A DNA stretch of 64,000 nt. It comes from Nereocystis luetkeana (lineage: Eukaryota > Sar > Phaeophyceae > Laminariales > Laminariaceae). Position 1 is the stretch's first letter, and each line of letters starts with the position of its first letter. The stretch is taken from contig JARUPZ010000009.1 in assembly GCA_031213475.1 (NCBI GenBank), positions 434,001 through 498,000 on the forward strand, read 5' to 3'. The position numbers were made by a program, and so were the translations under genes. The notes below the pieces were generated by a model. The model was not told where the DNA came from. It worked only from the letters and a program-made list of their open reading frames with translations, and did not search any database. Of the stretch, positions 22,789 through 32,512 are shown piece by piece.

Positions 22789-23289
22789 CTAACATCGGCT
22801 TGAGAAAAAATCAGGCCGATCTTTGGTTCGAAGCAGCGAGATTCCGAGTCCTCGACAGACATCGATCAACAAAACCAACATTGCGTCATGAATTCTGAAC
22901 AGAGTGCGCTCGTTAGGTGCTCCGACCCACCCTAGGGTCACCGTCTTCACACCATGGCCGGTGTCCTGTGGCGGGAGCTGATCAGGCGCATGATAAAAAA
23001 ACATTTGGCCGCTAGTTTGCACAAAACAGAAGACAAAACTTCTCCATCCGTCTCGAATGGCAAAACATAAACTTTTTTGCAGGTTTGGGAGGATACCGTA
23101 GGACGCCGCCGGCAAGCTCTCGCCCCCTAGACCGTGGATCCACCTGATATCTTCGAGGCCGTCATCTATATTCGTTGGCCTTGCCAGATACCGAGCGGGT
23201 TGGCCGTGGGCTGAGTCTATGTCGAGATCAAGCGTCGATCGTCGCACGAGCTGGTTTCTATCACCGTGACAATTTGCAACCAGAAACAC
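22789..23289 (-). CDS. hypothetical 166-residue ORF, multi-copy
   Basis: Open frame with a central segment EDIRWIHGLGGESLPAASYG and a C-terminal segment HGVKTVTLGWVGAPNERT. A second, inverted copy at 53590-54115 keeps both segments almost unchanged while frameshifted elsewhere, so the region was once coding. I recognise no family. It lies inside the 3.66-kb TIR element and next to a SINE, so it may belong to a mobile element. Upstream is an A-rich stretch (23320-23340). Start codon choice is uncertain because similarity to the second copy extends upstream of the Met. Confidence 0.45.
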   Translation of the reverse strand: MFLVANCHGDRNQLVRRSTLDLDIDSAHGQPARYLARPTNIDDGLEDIRWIHGLGGESLPAASYGILPNLQKSLCFAIRDGWRSFVFCFVQTSGQMFFYHAPDQLPPQDTGHGVKTVTLGWVGAPNERTLFRIHDAMLVLLIDVCRGLGISLLRTKDRPDFFSSRC

Positions 23290-23458
23290 ACAAATTGCGC
23301 CGCCTGCAGCCGTTGGGGAAAAAAAAAGAAAAAATCAAACATTTTTCTCTTTTTTCCCCACAGCGGCGATACGTGAAAATTTTCGGCTATTTTTTTAAAG
23401 CAAAATATTTGAAATAAACTTTTGAACTCCTCGTTTCCATTGGCATAGGTCTAAAGAG

Positions 23459-23775
23459 CCGGCGTCCCCGGTGGCTTGGTAGGTGGTTAGCGTGCCTATC
23501 AAGATCAATTTCGTGGGTTCAAGTCTCACCGAGTGCATGCTCGTGGCTTTTTCTTGCAAAAAATAAATTGATTAGCGGAAAGCGCGAGAGCGTGAGTTAG
23601 CTACATTCGACGAAAATCGACGAGCAGTGGGAATGCTGAACCCTATGCGCGATAAAAACTAAAGGCACGTACCGGGGGGGAGAAGGGATGACACCTGTGA
23701 CCACGGCTTGTCCAGAAGCTCGTTGAGGGTAAAAACTCCCACGAGTAAGGCTGGAAAGTAAAAGTGATGATTAAA
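23459..23775 (+). mobile_element. tRNA-derived SINE (type 1)
   Basis: The head GGTGGCTTGGTAGG (box A-like, 23470-23483) and GGGTTCAAGTCT (box B, 23515-23526) are spaced as in a tRNA. The body reads GAGCGTGAGTTAGCTACATT, then GGGAATGCTGAA, GCGATAAA and AAGGCACGTACCGGGGGG. It ends in an A run. Copy 57655-57985 matches end to end at about 85 percent. Confidence 0.8.
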
Positions 23776-24100
23776 AAAAAAAAATGGTCATTTTTATCGG
23801 AGAGCTTTTTTTCCTAATTTTCGACATTTTTTTCGCGCAATTTTTCAATCTTCCATATCTTCCTGTTTTTTTTTCTCCAAATATTGGAATGTTAACGAAC
23901 TTGATATTTTTGATTCTGGAGAATTTCACGAATAGTGACAGAACGCCTCCGTATATTGATACAAATCTCCAATTATTTCCAAACTTTGGAAATTATGGAA
24001 AAAACGCTCTCCGACAAGAATGAACCTAAGTACTGCTGTGGAGATAGCATATCGTACAGGGGGTATATAGGGTAGCCCTATACTGATACCAGGCTCTAAA
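23776..24100. other. AT-rich end of the 3.66-kb element, no gene
   Basis: T-rich and A-rich sequence with no recognised feature until the terminal inverted repeat. Confidence 0.5.
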
Positions 24101-24172
24101 TAATACCAGGTACCAGGGTAGTACGTAACACAGCAAAGTGCAGGCGGAGAGAGCCAAAACCACTCTCTACTA

Positions 24173-24188
24173 CTGGTATTAATACCAG
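24173..24188. repeat. 16-bp palindrome CTGGTATTAATACCAG
   Basis: A TA-TTAA-TA word sits inside a GTAC-type site: removing TTAATA gives CTGGTACCAG. It is consistent with one footprint placed inside another symmetrical target. Confidence 0.5.
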
Positions 24189-24450
24189 CATGCACGTACG
24201 TATCACACAGCAGTACAGCGGCATTGCCAGCATGAAGGCAAGCTACTTGTACATATTCATATACTCGAAATACTACTTAGGCCTAGGTACCGGTAGCTCT
24301 GGCCAGGAGAACGATTCCTCGCAGTGTGAGCAACCAGGACTATTGACCCGACCATTTTTTTTTGTAGCGACGACTCCCCTGGCTGGTAAGGGGGCCCCGC
24401 CGGAAGCACGTTATGACGCGATCTGGCTTCCCTATTTGTTTTTTCTTTTA

Positions 24451-24540
24451 ACCCCTTTAAAACCGCAGTTCCGTTTCGGGGGCAAACTTCTTGAAATTTG
24501 AGTGGTTTGTACTTGAACGGGACTGCGGTTGTAAAAGGGT
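24451..24540. mobile_element. 90-bp MITE with ACCCCTTTAAAACCGCAGT ends, TA flanks
   Basis: Terminal inverted repeat ACCCCTTTAAAACCGCAGT against ACTGCGGTTGTAAAAGGGT, flanked by TA at 24449-24450 and 24541-24542. The inner 71 bp match 18875-18945. Copy B near 45430 has only a short A/T-rich join here, consistent with an empty site. Confidence 0.7.
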
Positions 24541-24841
24541 TAAAGCCATTTTTGGGCTGTATTTGGAGTGTATGATATCTCAAAGACGCTGTTTGGATCA
24601 CAGGGGTGATAGATTGATTGACTCAGGAAAAGGTCGAAGAACAAAGTAAATGGTGTTACAGGGTGATGCAGGCGTGTACGGCATGCTGCTTTGTTACAGT
24701 ACTCGTGGTGTTGTTCTTTGTCTTCTCATGCGGGCGCTTCGATGTGTTTCCGTTGTATTCTGAGGACGACCAGCATACTGCCGGTAGATACTGGCCCAGT
24801 ACCGACCCCTACTACCATACTGTGGTACGAAATACCAAGAA

Positions 24842-24911
24842 TATCTGCTGCCATACTGCTGCTGCTGCTGCCATACTGCTGCTGCCATACTGCTGCTGCT
24901 GCTGCTGCTGT
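24842..24911. repeat. interrupted (CTG)n tract
   Basis: CTG runs broken three times by CCATA. Copy B (45812-45831) has a single short run. Confidence 0.8.
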
Positions 24912-25059
24912 GTACCAGGTATGCCGTATTCGTTTTACTGTTGCTGTATCAAGAATCTTAGACGCCGCCGTTTTGCCTGGCTTCGTACACCGTTTACGTA
25001 TCAGGTCGCCACACCACATACTGGTTGTTGTTCCAGTACTTCCCCCCCCCTTTTTTTCC

Positions 25060-25345
25060 CCCCTCGCCTTTCGTTTTCTTCCCTTCTTTTCTTCTCTCTC
25101 CCTTCTATTAAGTCCTAGCTCAGATCCGAGGTCACATATTGTAGCAGCCTCTCCTCCCTCCCTCCGGTTCGTGCCTTGCACTTTTACCGGGAGAAGACTT
25201 GAGCCCTTTCTTTCCTCGTCGACTGGCGTCTGATTGATGATTGATTGTGCCTACCCACGCTACGCGCTGTCGGCAATGTAATCCCTTCCTTTTTATTTTT
25301 GCACTCAATTCATAATCTCAACACACAGCGGTGGGCTCCGAACTC
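25060..25345 (-). mobile_element. SINE body, head degraded
   Basis: Minus-strand body matches the type 2 SINEs at 19453 and 44702: CGTCGACT..., GTGCCTACCCACGCT and GGTCACAT blocks. The tRNA-like head is replaced by GGGCTCCGAACTCACGG-type sequence, so box B is poor. A minisatellite begins just beyond it. Confidence 0.65.
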
Positions 25346-25354
25346 ACGGAATCA

Positions 25355-25690
25355 ACTTCATCAACGACATCAACCATCAGCAGCATTCAAGGGTAACCAT
25401 CGGCATTAGACCACCAGCATCAGCATTAGACCAGCATCAGCATTAGACCACCAGCATCAGCATTAGACGACCATCAGCATTAGACCAGCATCAGCATTAG
25501 ACGACCATCAGCATTAGACCAGCAGCATCAGCATTAGACCAGCAGCATCAGCATTAGACCAGCATCAGCATTAGACCACCAGCATCAGCATTAGACCACC
25601 AGCATCAGCATTAGACCAGCATCAGCATTTGACCAGCATCATCAGCATTAGACCAGCATCATCAGCATTAGACCAGCAGCATCAGCATTT
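25355..25690. repeat. minisatellite of ATCAGCATTAGACCASC units
   Basis: About 17 units of roughly 17-21 bp, ATCAGCATTAGACC followed by AGC, ACC or AC. Length variation comes from one or two three-base additions (CAG, CAT). Units are too short and too variable for CRISPR. Confidence 0.85.
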
Positions 25691-25804
25691 CGACGTGTGC
25701 AGTGGCAAGGGTAGAGGGTAACATCTCAAAATTCTGAGGCTCCACATTCTGCTGGAGGATCTGTATGCCTTTCCCCGCAGCCGATATTGCGTAAGCTTTT
25801 AAGC
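25690..25804. other. short spacer, no feature
   Basis: Non-repetitive sequence between the minisatellite and the TIR element. Confidence 0.4.
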
Positions 25805-25806
25805 TA

Positions 25807-26488
25807 CGATCTGGGCCAGCCAAGGTGCCGCCAACTCGGTTGATTGTCCACGCCCCGCTCAATACTACGTATTTGGATGCGATATTTTGACACGGTGTTG
25901 TTGATCATGCACTAACCCACAAATGGAAAGCAAGCCCTTTTTTTTTCGAGAGAGAAATTTAAGACGGATACAAAGGTCCGGGAAAAATCGAAAGCGAACG
26001 TAACCTGTCTGAAAAAAAAACGGGCTCGCTTTCCGTTTGTGTGCATATGTCGTGCAAATACGAGGTTAATTTTTCAGGTCGAATATCGCAAATTTGAACG
26101 TGGCATCGCAGAAAACCAAAAACTGATCGTAACTACTTGTGTTATGTATTGAAATCGTGTTTTGGCGATATCTCTTGATGGGTGGCGAATTGGGCACTAA
26201 AACTAATGTTGATCTTCCGCTACGCGTGTCTCTACAATGTTCGCCTTTATCGGGAACGACGGTTTTATTACGAATTTAGTGTTGAAAAGTTGGTGTTTTC
26301 GAGTTTTGGACAATATCTCGTCGAGATCGAGACGAACTACGTATAAACATGTCTTTTTTCTACAAGTTTTTTTTTCAAATGCAGTGTTGTGTCAGGGTTG
26401 GAGCGTCCAAATTTCAAGTCCTTCTTCGTAGGGGTTCACGAGACACGACGTGCCGATGGTGTATCCCTTTTTTGGCTGGCCCAGCTCG
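25807..26488. mobile_element. 682-bp TIR element, CGAGCTGGGCC family
   Basis: TA|CGATCTGGGCCAGCCAAGG at the left and GGCTGGCCCAGCTCG|TA at the right. The whole body aligns with 30583-31266 (for example CTTGATGGGTGGCGAATTGG in both). No transposase. The ends predict a TA-CGAG/CTCG-TA footprint, which is common in the window. Confidence 0.8.
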
Positions 26489-26513
26489 TAGGCTCGATAG
26501 ACAACGCTCCAGG

Positions 26514-26523
26514 CTATTAATAG
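26514..26523. repeat. CTATTAATAG footprint word
   Basis: Exact palindrome 25 bp beyond the TIR element. No paired site. Confidence 0.5.
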
Positions 26524-26529
26524 ACTATC

Positions 26530-27600
26530 TGCAGTATATAGTTCTCCAGCCGAAAATAGTGTAAGAGCATATCGGATCGAAAGGTGTTGGGTACCTCGTT
26601 GGTTGACGACCCTCGTGAGTCGGACATGCCTGGACTAAGCTATATTCAAGTGCAATCCGTATCGTAGGACGGTTGCTCTATCTCAGTACAACTCGTGCAT
26701 GGCTCCTTGTTCCCCCTCCTTACTTGTTAGCCCCTTCGGCGTATCCCTTGCAGATGCCTGCGTAGATACCTCCAGTTGGTCCACGATGATGGAGCCAACT
26801 CGCAGCTGGGCGCCGAGCGAGGAGAGCACGACGAGATGAGGCCGCTAGCTCGGCTTTCCCGGCTGAGCCCTGTCTCGCTGTTGATGTTGTGTGTGTTCTA
26901 TTAATAGCCATTCTACCCATTCTTGCCATCTGAGAGCCGCCCAAGAGTAAGGTGTGCGCGCCATATATCAAGAGCGACTTTTTTGTTTTTGTTACTCGTG
27001 ATGCGTTTGTGCGAATCAGCGTGCAGCCTGGGGCTCCCCCGGGGAGATTTGTTGGCAGTGGAGATGCGTGAGTACCTCTGACATCTAGGACGCCGCGCGC
27101 GGTATGTGCTTCGTAGGGGCATGATCGGTCCGTGAGGCCGTGCTGTGAGGCGCAGGGGGGCGTGGGCGAGGTGGTTGGCGCACCGTGCGCTCAGCGGATG
27201 AATAGCAACTTCCTGAACCCCCTTGTGTGAAATACGCGCTCTCTCTTGGAGGGTTTGTTTCAAGCTGAGATACCTTGACCTTGGCACTTTTTACGTACAG
27301 TAGTTCATTCGGTGCTTTTATGATTGACGGCTTCTCGCGGTCGAAGACAGAGAGCTTTCGTAATGCCCTGCTTCTACCTGTGGTCGCCACTTCACAGTGT
27401 GCGCTCCTCCTCGAACTTGCAGTTGGGGTTCGCTGCCCCCACGCATGGGTGTTGCATGGGTCCACTAGGGGAGGGGGGGTTAACTGGTGACCGCCTTGCT
27501 ACCTGGGGGCGAGATAGATAGTCAATCGGTTCTAGTGAAGCAGAGAGGCGTCTCGAGATGTTTGCTCCCGCCAGTCCTTCGATGTGAAACGAAAAAGAGC
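26530..27600. other. no gene recognised; one CTATTAATAG at 26898-26907
   Basis: Moderately GC-rich sequence with overlapping frames of up to 126 codons on the minus strand, none with a recognisable domain. The palindrome at 26898-26907 is the only notable site. Confidence 0.45.
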
Positions 27601-28115
27601 AGTGCCTAATCATTGCACCGACTGCTGTTTTCTTGTCGGAACCATCGTTTTATGTTTCTCTCGAGTTGTTGTCATCGTTTATTGACACTGGTGCCTCTTG
27701 TATCTTACTTTCTGGTCGCTCTTTGTCGTCGTGGTTTCTCTTGTCGTCTCGCCTGTTGTATCCTCTCTATGCTGTTGTTTATATGGGGGGTGGGCCACAC
27801 GTTGTCAGCAGTCTGTGGCCGCGGTGGGTTATCGGATGGTTTCATCTGTTTTCTGCAGGCGTTATTATTTTTGCGAGGTGCCTCTGATAGGGAGGAGAGC
27901 ATATATAGCATTACAAGTGTCCAGTGAGTATCGGAGTACGTTTTGCCTTCAGGTGGTGACGAATTTTAACGATATCAAGGCATTACATTTTCTGTGTGTG
28001 TTTCTTTTCTTGCTGAGGCATTCCGTTTTTTTGTTTCGCCTGGCGCATTCGTTTGTCGCGTACGCCTGTTCTCTCTGTTGTGAAATGCCTCTGCTGCTGC
28101 TGCTGCTGCTGCTGG
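27600..28115 (+). other. T-rich stretch with hydrophobic frames, (CTG)9 at 28085-28113
   Basis: Three overlapping plus-strand frames give Leu/Cys/Phe-rich peptides, as expected from a GTT/CTT-rich strand. I do not treat them as genes. The CTG tract is near the end. Confidence 0.45.
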
Positions 28116-29080
28116 TGACGTGATGACATTACGAGCAGTTTTTTCTCTTGGATGTAACCCGTGGTTACCATACACAGGCTGAAAAGTGGGGAAAACGTCT
28201 GGAAGGGAACACCTCAAGTACCGCTACGAGAAGAGGTTTGCACCGCAGTGTTTCCTCGTACGAAAGGAAAAATGTACTATTGATACAGGTTGTGGCATAT
28301 GGTATTTATACCATCCCGTACCACGTGCAAACGCACCAATCCCAGATAATATCCATGGTGTGGTACGCCGGAAAATAGGCTGAAAGGACTTCGAGCGGGG
28401 ACAGAAAAAGGATGCAAATATGTAACAAAACATACCTGAGCGCAGGCTACAGATGCCAGACAGAAGAATCAAACAAGAGCCAACGAAGGTACAGGCATAT
28501 TGTCAGCGCTCAGATGCGGAGGCCCGAAGCAACGAGACTTTCGTTTGCTGGTAGTTCTATGTCCAGCTAGTGGGCCAACACCACATGACTCACTTTTTTT
28601 CTCAAGGATCCCTACTGTAGTCTAGTAGTGCGGTCGAGGGTTTCCATTTTTCCTCTCACAATTCGACGAAATACCTATCATATCGTAATTACACCATTCG
28701 GGCAGAAGTCGGTCCACCCCGCACATGTTATTCCCCAGTTTGTGGAGTCCTCGATATTGGAAAGTCAAAATGTGTCCGATGGACCATTCGACAGAAAACG
28801 GTATGCTGGGGGTGTTCCGCGCCAGGTGACGGTATATATGGGAAGCCCGCCAAAGGAAGCTCTTAGTGTCGGCAGCTCAATCCGCAACAGATGTTACGCA
28901 CGGTACACCCACTCCTATCTACAGTACTCAGGCCGGTGTTCCCCGCTGTAGAGCAGTGTTTTGGCCGCTTCTGAGCGCTGCCGATGCCAAGTGCATTATG
29001 CGGCGGATCCCCCCTGCGCAGTGAACGGATACGACACTCTGTTTCATGTCGAATGGTCCATGCCTGAGAAAGGCTTTCTT
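28116..29080. other. no gene recognised
   Basis: Only imperfect inverted phrases such as GGACCATTCGAC (28785) and GTCGAATGGTCC (29048) stand out. These could be arms of a degenerate foldback of about 275 bp. Confidence 0.4.
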
Positions 29081-29684
29081 TCGTTGATGTAGGTTATTCG
29101 CAACAACAACAGTAGCCAACAGTCGAACGAGTCGCTGATCGGCAACAAAGTGGTCTACACGAGTACTAGGCAGCAGGCAGAGCAAATTACGTAGCCTACC
29201 CACTATCTACAGTAACAAATGCGTAGTGGCATGGAGTACTACAGTACGTACACTTTTAATGGAATTTACTTACTTTCGCGGTAATCATGTCGTCTTGGAT
29301 CTTCACAACGTATTCGGTTTTAGTATGCCCCACAGGACACCGGCTATCCCGAACGCCACCGGACCTCTCGCCGCCACATAGCGGCGCCACCCCCCCCCCC
29401 ATACGGCAGCCGTCGGTGTCCCGGGTGAAACAAGAGGCGCCGCCGCCGAACTCAGCGAGCGGGAAGCGTCGAAAGGTGTCCTCCCGGCGACGGCTTGCTT
29501 GATCCCTGGGAAGGAAGTGGGTTGAGGATCGCTGGGAGGGGGGGGGGGTCTAAAATTGTGGCGTTTTCCTCCCGGTGATGTTTTTTCGTGTCTCGTGTTT
29601 TGGGGTTCCAATTGAATGGAGGGAGTGTTTCCCCCGGGGGTGATACACGACCCCCCCCCCCCCGGAGAATAACTACCCTGATTT

Positions 29685-29755
29685 TGGGTCTGAGGTCAGA
29701 GGTAGAGCACTCAATTCTGTAGGCGCAGGGCGGTGGTCTTAAGTTGCATCCACTC
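29685..29755 (+). other. degenerate tRNA-like sequence
   Basis: GGTCAGAGGTAGAGCACTC resembles a tRNA D-arm/box A, but the expected box B is poor (GGTCTTAAGTTGCATCC) and no clean acceptor pairing is seen. It is probably a tRNA relic or SINE head rather than a working gene. Confidence 0.25.
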
Positions 29756-29885
29756 GTTTGAGTTTTTTACATAGATAGTTTTCCTGTGTCACACTTTAGT
29801 AGTATCATCAGCTAAAGCCAATACGATAGTTTGAACACTATTCATAAATCACCTACCTGGTACATTTTTCGAGTAAGTACCGATA

Positions 29886-29912
29886 GGTGGGTGGGTGGGT
29901 GGGTGGGTGTGG
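29886..29912. repeat. (GGGT)n tract
   Basis: About six GGTG/GGGT units: a G-rich microsatellite with quadruplex potential on the plus strand. Confidence 0.8.
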
Positions 29913-30582
29913 GCGTAAAATGTTTGTTTTCGGGGTTCGTTGGTGTTGCAGCAGTAGGATTGAGGGTATACCCGTGGCTGGTATTTGTGGCATTTGGTAC
30001 GTAAGCTCAGCAGACAACACTAAGCGGTCTCTCTATGTATTAAGTATGAATACGAAGTACTTGACATAAGGAGTATTGGTCACAATGTGCGGCGGAGTTG
30101 CAGAAGTAAGCACGATACAAGATCCTTATCTCAGTCTTGGGTCGTAACAGAAACCGCAAGAAGTACGCAGCTGATCAACTCCCACGTGCAAGCATCAAGG
30201 AAAGATATTGCTATAGTTCGGTCGTCATAGCTGCGTGTATCTTTCCGAGATTGGCCGAGGGTAGTTGCAAGTGCGCCCATCGCCCATAATTCGGTAAGCC
30301 TTCTAAACTCTGCCTCAAATTCATTGTGTCTTCTTCATTTTTGGGTCCAGGGAGAGCCCCCTTTCAACACTATACATGTCTTCTGAACGAACCTCACGAG
30401 CGCGCCTGACCACGGCTCGCGTCAAGGCTCTGGACTGGAACGTCCACCGCACTGTCTGTTACATGCGGGCACTTCGCTGGCGTATTAGTATATTGCTTCA
30501 AGCGTGGTCACTAATCACTAAAAACTCCACTGCAAACGCTTTACTCAAATGAAAATAGGATGCACATTCTAAGCTCCTCGTA

Positions 30583-31266
30583 AGACCCTGGCCCAGCCGA
30601 GGTGCTGTTTTTTCGGTTGATCGGAGATGCCCCGCTCGATACTATATTTTGGCATGAGTTTTTTTCACACCGTGTTGATCATGCACAAACCAACAAACAC
30701 AAGACTCGACTTTTTTCCGTTTGTTCGCGGGATATGACCGATAGGACGATCCGAAAAATACAAAAACGGCCATACCTTGTCAGGAAAGGCAAAAATAAAA
30801 AAAGCTACTTCTCCGTTTGTTTGCACATGCGGTTCAAACATGAGGTTTATTGTTTTGGATCGAAACTCGCAAAATTGAGCGGGGCATCACAGAAGAACCC
30901 ACATTATTCGTAATTACTTGCTTTATGTATTAAAGCCGTGTTTTGGCAATATATCTTGATGGGTGGCGAATTGGGCAATGAAAGTATAATCTCGATCTTC
31001 TCCTGCGGTCTTTAGCTACGCCTCCACCAATTTTTGCCTTGATCGGGAACGACGATTTTGTTGCGAAATGTGTGTTGAAAAATTGTCGTTTTTGCGTTTC
31101 CGCCGATAAGTCGTCGAGATCGAGTCGGAATATAAAAAATGCTCTTCTTTCTGTGCGTGCAGTGTAGTGTCAGGGCCAGGGCCTCTAAATTTCAAGTTCA
31201 AATTCGCAGTGGTTCGCGAGATACGACCTTCGGATGGTTTATGCATTTTTCGGCTGGCCCAGCTCG
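30583..31266. mobile_element. 684-bp TIR element, CGAGCTGGGCC family (copy B only)
   Basis: Left end TA|AGACCCTGGCCCAGCC (partly mutated), right end GGCTGGCCCAGCTCG|TA. It is full-length compared with 25807-26488. Copy A at 7110-7135 lacks it, so it is an insertion relative to A. Its right end abuts the first OGFr foldback unit. Confidence 0.75.
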
Positions 31267-31268
31267 TA

Positions 31269-31886
31269 GTCAAACGCCAACCATAGAACCTGTCACGCGC
31301 TCTGCCAGAATCCCGCCATGGATGCGTACGGAGCTCAGGCAAGCCACACAGAAACGCCTGCAAGCTCTGGCGCAGGCGGGGAAGGCCCATTTTCGCCGAG
31401 GTTCTGCAGAAATCCAACCACTGGCTGAAAGTCACTCATGACTACATCCAGCGGGTGTTCCCGATGCAGCAAGCGTCGAGGGCCGTTCGATATGCGCCAG
31501 TATTGACCTTCGACGATATCCGCGAGATCACCAGGTACAGAGTGGCACGTTTGGAGCATCATGTTTCTGGCTCTACAGAGAATAATGAGTTTCTATGGGC
31601 TAGAAATGGTACCGGGGGGAGACGAGGTATGGGTTGTAAAGGGGGGGAACATCGACCCCAACGCCCAGTGGATAAAGCCGTTGGACCACAATGCCCTTCG
31701 TCTGCCCGCATCCTGGCGTCGTTGCGGCTGTTTCAGCTGGGGGCGTATGCGAATGCGCTGCAGGCGTTTCTGTGTGGCTTGCCTGAGCTCCGCACGCATC
31801 CATCGCAGAATTTCTGGCAGAGCGCGTGACAGGTTCTATGGTTGACGTTTGACTATGTGTAGCTTGCAAAACACTATAAGTTACTC
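31269..31886 (+). pseudogene. OGFr foldback unit 1
   Basis: The unit starts with about 80 bp that are the inverse of the OGFr gene's 3' end (from CGCGCTCTGCCAGAA to ACGCCTGCA). It then turns directly into the forward OGFr domain (SSGAGGEGP...) and runs to a normal FWQSA-stop near 31828. A deleted base near 31390, an extra base near 31540 and the change of a conserved Trp codon to Arg break the frame. The coiled coil is absent. The junction is identical in the next two units. Confidence 0.75.
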
Positions 31887-31985
31887 ATAGTCAAACACCA
31901 ACCATGGAACCTGTCACGCGCTCTGCCAGAATTCCCGCCATGGATGCGTACGGAGCTCACGCAAGCCACACAGAAACGCCTGCAA
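31800..31985. repeat. large palindrome between OGFr units 1 and 2
   Basis: Arms of about 80-90 bp run outward from the spacer TATGTGTAGCTTG...AGTTACTCATA near 31850-31890. The 3' end of unit 1 is the inverse of the start of unit 2. Equivalent palindromes lie at about 32420-32610 and 33040-33230. Confidence 0.75.
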
Positions 31986-32512
31986 GCTCTGGCGCAGGCG
32001 GGGAAGGCCCATCTCTCGCCGAGGTTCTGCAGAAATCCAACCACTGGCTCGAAGTCACTCATGACTACATCCAGTGGGTGTTCCCGATGCAGCAAGCGTC
32101 GAGGGCCGTTCGATATGCGCCAGTATTGACCTTCGACGATCTCCGCGAGATGACCAGGTACAGAGTGGCACGTTTGGAGCAACATGTTACTGGCGCTACA
32201 GAGGATAATGAGTTTCTATGGGCTAGAAATGGTACCGGGGGGAGACGAGGTATGGGTTGTAAAGGGGGGGAACATCGACCCCAACGCCCAGTGGATGAAG
32301 CCTTTGGACCACAACGCCCTTCGTCTGACCCACATCCTGACGTTGTTTCGGCTGTTTCAGCTGGGGGCTTATGCGAATGCGCTGCAGGCGTTTCTGTGTG
32401 GCTTGCCTGAGCTCCGTACGCATCCATCGCAGGATTTCTGGCGGAGCGCGTGACAGGTTCTATGGTTGACGTTTGACTATGAGTAGCTTGTAAAACACTA
32501 TAAGTTACTCAT
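31887..32512 (+). pseudogene. OGFr foldback unit 2
   Basis: Same structure as unit 1. The inverted start supplies an ATG (31904 or 31940) in phase with the OGFr domain through THDYIQWVFP, giving a hybrid frame that then shifts near 32160. The C-terminal domain part (ALQRIMSFYGLE... FWRSA) is open in another frame from 32184. So it is close to, but not, an intact free-standing OGFr protein. Confidence 0.75.

Larger units (their letters stand above)
20449..24110. mobile_element. 3.66-kb TIR element with CCTGG ends, TA flanks (copy A only)
   Basis: The left end TA|CCTGGTAATAAT... and the right end ...AATAATACCAGG|TA form an inverted repeat that continues inward to TAGAGCCTGG and CCAGGCTCTA. The left arm is lengthened by a TATTAATA word. 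Copy B lacks the block: sequence flanking A on both sides is joined within about 60 bases near 44600-44670. Inside are GGGTAC repeats, a 166-codon ORF, a SINE and AT-rich DNA, but no recognisable transposase. It is either a composite non-autonomous element or two terminal elements acting together. Confidence 0.5.
29090..30580 (+). repeat. outer part of segmental duplication, copy B
   Basis: Aligns with 6200-7130, but contains about 700 bases of extra sequence (29220-30060) with G/C homopolymers, including C runs near 29390 and 29651. No gene recognised. Confidence 0.55.

Noticed and set aside
25355-25690. CRISPR-like array
   Set aside because: Units are 17-21 bp and contiguous, without unique spacers; eukaryotic context.
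27613-27927. Hydrophobic 104-residue frame as a membrane protein
   Set aside because: Leu/Cys/Phe content follows from a T-rich strand; overlapping frames look the same.
29685-29755. Functional tRNA gene
   Set aside because: Box B and acceptor pairing are poor; kept only as a tRNA-like relic.
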